Assembly (NCBI GenBank): GCA_021825955.1
Contig: JAKAEH010000028.1
Coordinates: forward strand, 1-8,303
Source of the DNA: a bacterium
GTDB taxonomy: Bacteria > Patescibacteria > Microgenomatia > Levybacterales > UBA12049
Direction of reading: 5' to 3'
Length of the DNA: 8,303 nt
In this document: in pieces, positions 1-7,164 of the stretch
How the letters are laid out: every line of letters starts with the position of its first letter
How positions within the stretch are numbered: the stretch's first letter is position 1
Position numbers and translations under genes: made by a program
The notes under the pieces: generated by a model
Database searches by the model: none
Seen by the model: only the letters and a program-made list of their open reading frames with translations
Told to the model about the DNA's origin: nothing

Positions 1-968
1 CGAAATGCGTTTCTTGATCTCTTGAGCGGTGGGCTTTTCCCGGTATCAACTAATTCCTGTCCTATTTTGTCGGAGATTTGTTTAATATAATTTGCTCTTG
101 TTGTAATTTTAGAATCCGTAGAAACTCCGCCCTCAATAACATGTCCTACGGCAACTCTTTCCTCCGGAGTTAATCCCCTTGCAACATCGTTAATTGTATT
201 GAATAATCCACTTATTCTGCTTCCTGCAGCTTGTTGTGCGGTTGTAATTATTTTTCCTGCTTCCGGATTTCTTAAATGTTCAAGCCCGGGAAGTTTTTCT
301 AAGGATGTATAAATTGCCGGATTTGTTCTTGCAACATCCATAATTTTATGGGAAAGGTCTAAGCCTTTTCCGACAACCTTATTTATTACCGGAAGTTTTG
401 CAACAGCTCCTGCAATCTGTGTACCTTTATCTGCAATTTTTCCGACAGGTAAAGTAGGGGATGCTAAACTTAATCCGAAATTTAATCCGGATTGAACCGC
501 GGGATTTTTAGAAACATAAGCCCCGGCATTATAGTCTCCCGGTTCTCTTCCAAATTGAGTTCTGGCAGAAATACCCGGAATTATATTTTGGACCCCTGCT
601 TTAGCCGTATCTATAACACCTGCTAAGTTTCTGTTAGATTTACCTGTTTGTGCAAATTTGGTATTTAATTCTAGGGCTTTATTTTGCGCTCCCTTGTCAA
701 AAGAAGCTATTGCATATTCAGGAAGTCTTAATAAATCCATTCCTTTTTGGATAAGATTTCCGGAGAAAAAATTTCCATGCACCGGAGTTTTTGGAGCTGG
801 AGGAAGTGTAAAATTTACCGGCCCATTAGCTTTAGGAACATCAAAACTGGGTTTTGGCATAGCAGGGGCCGGTGCGGCTGTTTGAGGAGCCGGCTGGGAA
901 GAAGCAGGAGTCGAACCTGTCGCTTCCTGTCTTGACCTGTTTAAAAGTGATAATGGGTCAGCTGCCAT
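1..968 (-). CDS. N-terminal part of a large phage protein (partial, runs off the left edge)
   Basis: An open frame of 322 codons starts with ATG at 968-966 and has no stop before base 1. The start lies 4 bases after the stop of the preceding gene, so translation is probably coupled; I see no good ribosome binding site. Residues 1-62 are a disordered Ala/Pro/Ser/Gln-rich leader. Residues 70-130 look helical. Residues about 158-200 form a small-residue, mildly hydrophobic stretch. Residues 266-310 (beginning LTPEERVAVGHVIEGG) are helical and resemble the spacer segments of the very long 'polyvalent' proteins that some phages package and inject; this likeness is from memory. The last 13 codons (bases 1-39) look unlike the rest, and the other frame reads better there, so an indel near base 40 is possible. 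Function unknown; an internal virion protein is the best guess. That it is a gene is well supported by length and position. Confidence 0.85.
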   Translation of the reverse strand, partial: MAADPLSLLNRSRQEATGSTPASSQPAPQTAAPAPAMPKPSFDVPKANGPVNFTLPPAPKTPVHGNFFSGNLIQKGMDLLRLPEYAIASFDKGAQNKALELNTKFAQTGKSNRNLAGVIDTAKAGVQNIIPGISARTQFGREPGDYNAGAYVSKNPAVQSGLNFGLSLASPTLPVGKIADKGTQIAGAVAKLPVINKVVGKGLDLSHKIMDVARTNPAIYTSLEKLPGLEHLRNPEAGKIITTAQQAAGSRISGLFNTINDVARGLTPEERVAVGHVIEGGVSTDSKITTRANYIKQISDKIGQELVDTGKSPPLKRSRNAF

Positions 969-972
969 AATA

Positions 973-3267
973 TTAAAATTTAGGCCATAGCTTAATTGCC
1001 AAATTCTTTAAATCATTAATCTTTTGCTGCGCGAACTGAACCGGATTAAGCGATGGCTGCGGTTTTCCCGGCGTTGGGATATTAGGACCGGGAATAGATA
1101 TTGGTTTTATTTGTCCCGCGGCTGCCGCTTTTTGCAATGGATTTTGCGGCTGCGCTCCTACAATCGAAAGCTTAGGTTCTTGAATTCTTGGCATAGTTGT
1201 TTGCGATTGCGAAGGCAAATTAACCGGTGCCGCGTTAAGTTTTATATTTGACGGGAGATTTAACTCTTGCGCGCTTTTATATTGCGGAACAGGAGCAACT
1301 ACTTTTTTAACTGCCTCAACAACCGGTTTAACAACATCTAAAGGATTCACTCCCTGGGGAGCGACCAAATTCTTTGCTGTGCCTATTACATCCCCTGCAA
1401 TTTTTGGAATATCAATTCCGGGTTTTGCGGAACCTGTTTTTTCTACCATACCGGGAGTTGGAGTCAATAAATCAGATTTAAGGTTTGCGGATTTAGAGCT
1501 TGGGGGGGTTAGTTCCGCGGCACCGGTTGCCTGTCTTAATTTTGTATCAAGCTGTGTTTGATAAGCAGCTCTTTCGGTATCACTAATTCCCTGGACTTTT
1601 GTATCTCCCTCGTTTATATATCTTCTGACTTTATAAGAAGTACCCGGTTCAAAAACATCCACATACTGTTTATCAATAATATAAGGCCTCCCGGAGGAAT
1701 CGGTTTTTACGGAATAAGTTTTATTTGTTTTTTGGTCTATGTAAAGTCCGCCGACTGCATCGGCAGCTTTAAGATATCTTTTTTCTCCCTGGATTTGATG
1801 GTAAATTCCTCTTTCATCCTGGATATAATTTGATTTATCGAAAGCATTTATGTCTTTAAAATCTACTTTGGCAACCGACTTACCGCCTGTATCTCCGGGC
1901 TGAGAAGGATTACTCATAACTAAAACCACATCCCCGTTTACAAGTGAAGCAATTTTTTGTTCAATTCCTCCATCCTGCGTATTGTCCCCGATTTTAAACC
2001 CGGAAGAAGTATCAAGCTCTTTATTTAATTCATCTATTAAATCCGCAGCCCTTGTCTTTTTTCCGTTAACATAAACCCTGTCGTTCGGACTCATGGCATT
2101 TAAGGCATCTAATCTTTCCGTTAAAGTCTGTTCGCGGTTTTGCAACTGAAGCGCCGAATCATTGATAAAATTCTGGTAAGTATAGGGTTTTCCGGCATCA
2201 TCTTTTCCTTTTACAACCCATTTATTCATTAACTTCATTGCCTCTTGGTAATTTTTATCCTGGACATCCCAGGTGGTTTCCGCGCCGCCGCCTTTTCCGC
2301 CTCTTCCGGTAACAACAGGCAGTCCATTTAAGGTCCCTCTTTTTACACCTTTTGCTTCATCTTTTGCCAGGGAATCGGCCCAGCGGTTTAAACTTAACTG
2401 AATTGAACTGTCTCCTATGGAAACAGCTCTACTTTCCAAATCCGGAATAGCCGAAGCAAATTCCTGGATACTTATTTTCCCATCGTGATAGGCATTTGCA
2501 AAAGTGTTTATTGTATTTATAATGTCTTTTCTTTCCGCGGCCGTAGTTAGTTTTTCCTGTTTTGCCTGGATAACAGGAATCTCATTTTGGGCGTTTTTAG
2601 CCTGGGTTTGAAAAGTTAACGCGGCTTGTTGGTCTCCATCCGCGGCCGCCTGATTTGCAAGCTCCATAAGTCCTTTTGCTTTCATTTGCGCTTCCTCAAC
2701 GCTATTAGGCGGCTGGTCCGCTAGCTGGTTATAAAGAGTGGCCCTTTTTAAAGCTCTTGAGGTTTTATTCATATTCTCCTGGATGGTTTTTGTGGCATCG
2801 CTCCATTTCCCTGCGGATTGCAAAGCATCGGATTGGGCCGGAGTCCCGGGAGAAAGCCTCGCGGCCTTAGTGCTGAAATAATTTGCCAAAGCCTGGGCAG
2901 CCTGGATTTGCTGCACCGAGTTATCCGGAGCGTTTTTATAAGTGGCATTTAATTGCCCCTCCCTGATGTTTTCATCAAAACTTCTGATTTGGTCCTGGAC
3001 GTTTACCCTTTCATTTGGAGTCAAAAGAGGATTCGTACTCATGCGCGTTAAGAATGCGCGCATATCCTCATTTGTAACTATGCCGTCATTGTATTGTTTT
3101 ACTTTATCCTGTAACTCCGTTGCGGCCGAAGCTTTGGCAATGGAAGCGGTCGCGGCCCCCAAAGAACCGCTTGCCGGGGCGCGCGTTCCGCCGGCAAACC
3201 TGGAATAACCGGAAAATTTACTTCTCTGGTTTAATAAATCGTATGCTCTTACAGATGCTCTTGCCAT
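973..3267 (-). CDS. Large Ala/Gln-rich phage structural protein of unknown function (764 aa)
   Basis: I do not recognise a family. ATG at 3267-3265, stop TAA at 975-973. Residues 1-35 are Arg/Ser/Gly-rich and basic. Residues 36-300 are almost wholly alpha-helical, rich in Ala and Gln, and contain two similar units with an EF-hand-like turn (YNDGIVTNED near 59-68 and YHDGKISIQE near 260-269). A Gly-rich linker (GRGGKGGG, 321-328) precedes a second helical block (335-420). A mixed, probably beta-rich part spans about 420-560, with short repeated Tyr/Lys/Asp strands. Residues 585-745 are Pro/Ala/Gln-rich and likely disordered, and a short basic helix ends the protein (745-764). No signal peptide or clear membrane helix is seen. 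Its place after portal and its composition fit an internal virion, ejection or tail-hub-associated protein. No Shine-Dalgarno is visible; a small stem-loop lies 7 bases before the ATG. Confidence 0.88.
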   Translation of the reverse strand: MARASVRAYDLLNQRSKFSGYSRFAGGTRAPASGSLGAATASIAKASAATELQDKVKQYNDGIVTNEDMRAFLTRMSTNPLLTPNERVNVQDQIRSFDENIREGQLNATYKNAPDNSVQQIQAAQALANYFSTKAARLSPGTPAQSDALQSAGKWSDATKTIQENMNKTSRALKRATLYNQLADQPPNSVEEAQMKAKGLMELANQAAADGDQQAALTFQTQAKNAQNEIPVIQAKQEKLTTAAERKDIINTINTFANAYHDGKISIQEFASAIPDLESRAVSIGDSSIQLSLNRWADSLAKDEAKGVKRGTLNGLPVVTGRGGKGGGAETTWDVQDKNYQEAMKLMNKWVVKGKDDAGKPYTYQNFINDSALQLQNREQTLTERLDALNAMSPNDRVYVNGKKTRAADLIDELNKELDTSSGFKIGDNTQDGGIEQKIASLVNGDVVLVMSNPSQPGDTGGKSVAKVDFKDINAFDKSNYIQDERGIYHQIQGEKRYLKAADAVGGLYIDQKTNKTYSVKTDSSGRPYIIDKQYVDVFEPGTSYKVRRYINEGDTKVQGISDTERAAYQTQLDTKLRQATGAAELTPPSSKSANLKSDLLTPTPGMVEKTGSAKPGIDIPKIAGDVIGTAKNLVAPQGVNPLDVVKPVVEAVKKVVAPVPQYKSAQELNLPSNIKLNAAPVNLPSQSQTTMPRIQEPKLSIVGAQPQNPLQKAAAAGQIKPISIPGPNIPTPGKPQPSLNPVQFAQQKINDLKNLAIKLWPKF

Positions 3268-3274
3268 AATCTTT

Positions 3275-3287
3275 TTGACGGGGTCAA
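3275..3287 (-). promoter_or_regulatory. Small stem-loop in front of the 764-aa gene
   Basis: On the transcript the bases read UUGAC-CCC-GUCAA, a perfect 5-bp stem with a 3-base loop, ending 7 bases before the ATG at 3267. This is where a ribosome binding site would be expected, and none is present. It overlaps one arm of the 10-bp inverted repeat that brackets the 111-aa gene. A role in translation is inference; as DNA it could also be a protein-binding dyad. Confidence 0.4.
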
Positions 3288-3288
3288 G
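3279..3288 (+). repeat. Left arm of a 10-bp inverted repeat around the 111-aa gene
   Basis: The sequence CGGGGTCAAG here is the exact reverse complement of CTTGACCCCG at 3683-3692. The two arms sit just outside the 111-aa gene, in the intergenic gaps on either side, 394 bases apart. Homology does not extend beyond 10 bp. In RNA they could pair and place the cistron in a loop; in DNA they could be the scars of an insertion. A chance match cannot be excluded. Confidence 0.5.
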
Positions 3289-3295
3289 CCCGCTT

Positions 3296-3631
3296 TTATT
3301 TAAACTGGAACTCTGTGTCTCTCCACCCCTGACCTACGGGAGTATTCCATTCAGGTTTGTTTTCTCCCAAAGCCTTTTGGTGTCCATCAAGATAAGATAT
3401 TATTTCCCAATATGATTTATAAAAAGTTTCATGATAAAGATTGCGAAAAGTACTTTTTATAGCTTCTCTTTGTTCCTTATCGGAAACAACTGCTTCTAGA
3501 AATGTTAAAAGTCTTCCTTCAAGTTCACTTCTTAAAACCTGTAATTCAGAATCAATTAATCTTGAAAGTTTTTCGCTTTTTGGTAATTTCTTCCAATTAT
3601 CATCAATCGCTATTCCTTGATTTCTTGGCAT
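3296..3631 (-). CDS. Unrecognised 111-aa helical protein between portal and the 764-aa gene
   Basis: I do not recognise this protein. ATG at 3631-3629 is preceded by the best ribosome binding site in the window (AGGAGG, 7-base spacing), and the gene stops with TAA at 3298-3296. Residues 12-95 look alpha-helical and strongly charged (segments DSELQVLRSELEGRLLTF near 27-44 and EQREAIKSTFRNLYHETF near 53-70), with an aromatic Tyr/Trp/Phe cluster near 65-82 and a polar, Trp-containing tail (94-111). There is no membrane segment, no Cys and no known motif. By hand count the gene is about 30% G+C (71 of 240 bases in 3361-3600), whereas sampled lines of its neighbours mostly give 43-50% (one portal line gives 32%). 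With the flanking inverted repeat this suggests a separately acquired gene. Alternatively it is a small head-completion or scaffold-like protein native to the operon, as its position after portal would allow. Confidence 0.85.
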   Translation of the reverse strand: MPRNQGIAIDDNWKKLPKSEKLSRLIDSELQVLRSELEGRLLTFLEAVVSDKEQREAIKSTFRNLYHETFYKSYWEIISYLDGHQKALGENKPEWNTPVGQGWRDTEFQFK

Positions 3632-3638
3632 ATTTAAT

Positions 3639-3646
3639 CCTCCTTT
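3639..3646 (-). promoter_or_regulatory. Strong ribosome binding site of the 111-aa gene
   Basis: The minus strand reads AAAGGAGG and then 7 bases before the ATG at 3631. It is a full consensus Shine-Dalgarno, whereas the portal, 764-aa and left-edge genes have none that is obvious. It fixes the start of the 111-aa protein and suggests comparatively high or independent translation. Confidence 0.85.
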
Positions 3647-3657
3647 CGACTTAACTA

Positions 3658-3669
3658 CGGATTTCTCCG
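3658..3669 (-). other. Short GAAA-tetraloop hairpin upstream of the 111-aa gene
   Basis: The transcript would read CGGA-GAAA-UCCG, a 4-bp stem closed by a stable GNRA-type tetraloop, in the 70-base gap between the portal stop and the 111-aa start. No U-run follows, so it is not a terminator. It may be an RNA processing or stability element, or chance. Confidence 0.25.
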
Positions 3670-3682
3670 ATACTAAACTAAA

Positions 3683-3692
3683 CTTGACCCCG
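3683..3692 (-). repeat. Right arm of the 10-bp inverted repeat around the 111-aa gene
   Basis: CTTGACCCCG on the plus strand (CGGGGTCAAG on the minus) is a perfect inverted copy of 3279-3288. It lies 10 bases after the portal stop codon, inside the gap that precedes the 111-aa gene. Confidence 0.5.
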
Positions 3693-3701
3693 CTAAACAG
3701 A

Positions 3702-5588
3702 TTATTTCCCTGCTGCTAAATTATTTTGATTTTGTTGCGCTAATACTCCGTTTGGAGTAGAAACCGAAGTTGTACCTCCTCTTGCACTTACCGGAAGATT
3801 ACTGGGCGTTCCGTCATTTTGATTAGGCGTAAGCGTTGGCTGTTGGTCTCCGGAATTATCCGGTGTAACCGCACCGGTTGGTCCGGCGGGATTTGCAGGC
3901 ACCGTTTGTCCTAATTCATTTTGAGCCAGAGCAACTCCTTTAGTTAATCCCCATAATTTGCTTCTGTAAAGCATTAAATCGGGGTCTGAGGCTTCTTTTT
4001 TCATTTCATCGATTACTGCTTCAACATCCCTGTAATTTAGTTCTTTAAACGCAAGCCTGAACGGAAGCCCCATCTGGACTTTGTTTAAAACATTAACAAC
4101 TTTGTCCGCCTGGGTTGTAGGAATAATGTCATCCCAATCAAATTCCGGCCTTCTCACTTTAAATTTATTAGTTTCCGCATCCGTAAAAAAATCAGATTTA
4201 AAATAGAAATAGCCAAGCCTTTGGATTTTTTCGCTTATTTCTTCCATTACAATTTCCCAGGTATCCCTTTTAAAAATTGTTAAATCTACAAGGGACTGGT
4301 AATCTATGGCTTTACTTCTGCCGCTACTTATACCGCTTGCTCCATAAGTTACTTCCGGAACCCCCAAATCGTGGATGTGTTTTTTCATCCTGTTTAAGAA
4401 AGAATCCGCAGGATATGTATTGACATTGCTTTGTAAGACTTCAAACTTTGAATCTCCGTTTGGAGAATCAACAAAAATAACTCCTCCTGAACCTGTTTTT
4501 ACGGATTCGGGGTCAAATTCATTCATGTTGTAGGCTACATATTTTGTATTAGCCCCAACCCTTATATAATCCCTTTCTTCGTTTGAGGCTTCGTTTAATT
4601 CAATATTTACATCGATTAGATAATCAAGGTCGGAAATAGACCAATGGCTTCCCGGATTTGGAATATTTTCTCCCAAAACCCAGAATGACATTTTAGGATA
4701 TGTCTTGCCGTCTTTAAAAACCAACTGGACTAATTCATCTCCGATTTTAATTGCATAAACATTTTCATCGTCATACTCCCTGACTCTAACAGCCGGAATC
4801 ATATTTTTGCCGGTAGGCAAAACATTTCTTCCCCCCAAGCCTACATTTTTTGTTCCCCACTCCTGATTTTGCGAATGGCCCCCGTTTGATAATTGTTCCG
4901 CGTTTACCTTAGTAATCGCTTCTGCCGGAACTTTAATTCCCCACTCAGATTCAACAGACTGAACACTTCTTAAGTCATCGGCAATTACATAATCGTATTC
5001 CCTAGTATCATCGGTTCGCCAACCTACTAAAAGATTTTCCATTTTTTCCATTGCAACAACTTTAATGTCCCATTCTTCAGTTACGGGGTCTTTATACGGA
5101 TAAATTTTAATCGCGAAATCTCCGACAACAACCTGATTAAATACACCTTTCCTATATCCCCTTTTCCAGAATTTATTCCTTCTTAAAACTTCATCGTTAA
5201 AATCCTCGCTTGCCTGGGTTCTTGATTCTTCGGTTGTATAATTAGGGGCAATTGGTTTATAGTTTGGGTCAACCGGATAAGTGATATTGGGAGGATTATT
5301 GGTTAAACTGTAGGCAATTTTTGCGGCTGTTTTACCGGCGTAATTAATTACCGCGTTTGCATGTCCTTTTTTCTCTTTTGCCTGCAAACCAACAATGTTT
5401 GTATATTTTGCCTGATTTCCGACATAAAAATCCCTTCTTACTTTATAAACCGATTCGCGGTCTAATTTATCTGTTTCCAAAACCTTAGCCCTGGTGTCGA
5501 TTTTTTCGCTCCAAGCGGATTGCTGTTCTTCTGTCCCATCGAGGATAAGCTTCGAATTAGATAAATCAAGGTTTTTATTGTCGCCCAT
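3702..5588 (-). CDS. Phage portal protein (628 aa)
   Basis: The portal forms the dodecameric ring at one vertex of the head through which DNA enters and leaves, and it docks the terminase. Evidence: it follows the large terminase directly (43-base gap), has a usual portal length, and shows the expected order of parts. A helical N-terminus with a YVGNQAKY-like segment (55-62) precedes an alpha/beta wing region (about 150-310). The segment SHWSISDLDYLIDVNIELNEA (314-334) matches the 'core-region' helix where portals of the SPP1 gp6-like type carry an 'SxxxxLxxLxxxxN' pattern. A stem and clip region surrounds GVPEVTYGASGISSGRSKAIDY (409-430), with a helical crown following (430-560). Residues 560-628 are Asn/Gln/Pro/Thr/Gly-rich and disordered. 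ATG at 5588; no clear ribosome binding site. Stop TAA at 3704-3702. The family is judged from pattern, not from a search. Confidence 0.85.
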   Translation of the reverse strand: MGDNKNLDLSNSKLILDGTEEQQSAWSEKIDTRAKVLETDKLDRESVYKVRRDFYVGNQAKYTNIVGLQAKEKKGHANAVINYAGKTAAKIAYSLTNNPPNITYPVDPNYKPIAPNYTTEESRTQASEDFNDEVLRRNKFWKRGYRKGVFNQVVVGDFAIKIYPYKDPVTEEWDIKVVAMEKMENLLVGWRTDDTREYDYVIADDLRSVQSVESEWGIKVPAEAITKVNAEQLSNGGHSQNQEWGTKNVGLGGRNVLPTGKNMIPAVRVREYDDENVYAIKIGDELVQLVFKDGKTYPKMSFWVLGENIPNPGSHWSISDLDYLIDVNIELNEASNEERDYIRVGANTKYVAYNMNEFDPESVKTGSGGVIFVDSPNGDSKFEVLQSNVNTYPADSFLNRMKKHIHDLGVPEVTYGASGISSGRSKAIDYQSLVDLTIFKRDTWEIVMEEISEKIQRLGYFYFKSDFFTDAETNKFKVRRPEFDWDDIIPTTQADKVVNVLNKVQMGLPFRLAFKELNYRDVEAVIDEMKKEASDPDLMLYRSKLWGLTKGVALAQNELGQTVPANPAGPTGAVTPDNSGDQQPTLTPNQNDGTPSNLPVSARGGTTSVSTPNGVLAQQNQNNLAAGK

Positions 5589-5631
5589 AGGCTTAATGTA
5601 AAAAGAAATCGCGGTAATCTATATTAGATAA

Positions 5632-7164
5632 CTAACCTAAAACATCAAAAGGGACCATGCGATTCTTAACTTGTTTAGGTCTTCGCATCTCTAAATAATG
5701 AATCCCCTGTCCTAAAGTCATTACGCAGTCGGTCCTTAATTTCTTATCATCGAGCCTGTAATTTATAAACTCATTGACAAGAACCGGAATATCCGGAAGC
5801 TTAATAAGCCCCCATACTTCATTTTGGTCGTTTCTTCTTAAATCTTCATTCTGTCCGCCGTCAAACGCGATTTTTAAGGTCCCTAACATTTCCGCTTTTC
5901 TTTGAGGAGTAACTTCAAACTGGATGGGATTTAAGTGCCGGAGGAATGCAAGGGCGTTTTTTCCGCCAAGAGCCGAAGAATCTATAATGAGTTTTACCTG
6001 GGCCTGTATTTTATTATCCGGGTCAACGTCTTTAAAAGCGTTAAAAACATCCTCAACCAATTTATACTGCATGGGAATCGGCATATCTCCGCCTTTAAAC
6101 CTTCGGAAATAAACAACTCTATAAGGCTGTTCGGTGTAATCAATTACCATTAAAACCGTATAATCGGCCCAGTAGGACTCTCCGCCTGCAAAATCACAAG
6201 ATACAAGATACTTTCTCCCGGGCAAGCCTTTTTGAATAAGCTCCAATTCCCTGTCAACAGAGTTTTGGATTCTTTCGTAACCGAAATACTTATCTCCGCC
6301 TTCCACATATTCCCCAAAGATAATCTGCTGTTTATAAACAGGGTCCGAAATTTTTTCAATATCTTTAACCATTTGTTTATCTAAAAAAGGATTGTCGTAC
6401 ATTGAGCCTTTCTGGACATAAAACATACCGTTTTCTTTCCAGTCCTTATTTTTCATATCTTCTTCGGCCATCTCAATCATCCTCATATAATCGTGTCCTT
6501 CAGCCTGCACTGTTCCGTAGAAATCTATTGAGGCATTTTTATATTGAGCTAAACGGGGAAGCAAGGTTCCATTGGTAAAAGTCCAAAGCTCCTGGATGTC
6601 CGCGCATTCATCCCCTGAAGCATAAGCTATGCCTTTCATTTTAAATGCAGCTCCCATTTCGTCATAAGACCTGGCTAAAAGACTCACGCCGGTATAAAAT
6701 TTAATAAAGGGGAGCATTTGGGATTCCGATTTATCTTCAACAATAAACCAGTCTTTAAGCTTTGAATCGTTAAGAACTCCGTATTCCTCCTGAAATTCTT
6801 CCGGAAGATGTATATTTCCCTGTGCTATGTCTCTTGCAAGCCTTAAAATTTCCCTTGATTGTTCATACCCGGGTCCGAAGTTTAAAGTGTCGTATTTAAT
6901 TTTTAACCATTCTTCTACATTGTTATAGCTTCCCGCGATGTTAATTTTTGTTGCTCCGTGATAAAGATGTTTTACCGCGCCTATTAAAGACTTACCAAAC
7001 CTATTTCCGGGTCTCAAAATATTTATGGTTTTATTGCTGTTGGTAAGCCAGCGCATTTGTCCTTCGTGTTTAGTTACAGGAAGTCCGCAAATCTTTTCGG
7101 CAAAGATTATTATTCCATCGGTAGGATTACGAATTTGCTGCGATAGCTCCAACAGGGGATTCAT
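5632..7164 (-). CDS. terL: Terminase large subunit (510 aa)
   Basis: This is the packaging motor: its N-terminal ATPase pumps DNA into the prohead and its C-terminal RNase H-like nuclease cuts concatemers. The ATPase shows an upstream adenine-binding-like element (HEGQMRWL, 33-40), a Walker A variant RPGNRFGKS (51-59), a Walker B with the catalytic pair in YASGDECAD (Asp185, Glu186), and a coupling-type motif FYGTVQ (215-220). The nuclease has its acidic residues in place: Asp324 (VSCDFAGG) with Asp334, Asp395 (LIIDSS) and Asp479 (LRTDCVMTLG). Length is typical and no catalytic residue is missing. ATG at 7164 is supported by AAGGAGAGG upstream and by retaining the 33-40 element, which a start at Met37 would cut. 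The first 38 bases overlap the end of the small-terminase gene, so translation is probably coupled. Stop TAG at 5634-5632. Confidence 0.95.
   Translation of the reverse strand: MNPLLELSQQIRNPTDGIIIFAEKICGLPVTKHEGQMRWLTNSNKTINILRPGNRFGKSLIGAVKHLYHGATKINIAGSYNNVEEWLKIKYDTLNFGPGYEQSREILRLARDIAQGNIHLPEEFQEEYGVLNDSKLKDWFIVEDKSESQMLPFIKFYTGVSLLARSYDEMGAAFKMKGIAYASGDECADIQELWTFTNGTLLPRLAQYKNASIDFYGTVQAEGHDYMRMIEMAEEDMKNKDWKENGMFYVQKGSMYDNPFLDKQMVKDIEKISDPVYKQQIIFGEYVEGGDKYFGYERIQNSVDRELELIQKGLPGRKYLVSCDFAGGESYWADYTVLMVIDYTEQPYRVVYFRRFKGGDMPIPMQYKLVEDVFNAFKDVDPDNKIQAQVKLIIDSSALGGKNALAFLRHLNPIQFEVTPQRKAEMLGTLKIAFDGGQNEDLRRNDQNEVWGLIKLPDIPVLVNEFINYRLDDKKLRTDCVMTLGQGIHYLEMRRPKQVKNRMVPFDVLG

Noticed and set aside
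907..917. GGTTCGACTCC on the minus strand, a match to the T-arm consensus of tRNA genes (possible tRNA or attachment-site remnant).
   Set aside because: No matching acceptor stem, D-arm or anticodon arm lies around it; the stretch is in frame inside a Thr/Ser/Ala/Pro-rich coding segment that explains it.
1558..1833. Open frames opposite the large structural genes, for example 91 codons on the plus strand here.
   Set aside because: They are antisense shadows of long, well-placed minus-strand genes and show no start signals or credible protein sequence.
5617..5629. ATCTA-TAT-TAGAT palindrome between terL and portal, as a possible terminator or operator.
   Set aside because: Only five weak A/T-rich pairs with no G/C stem or adequate T-run; common by chance in such sequence.
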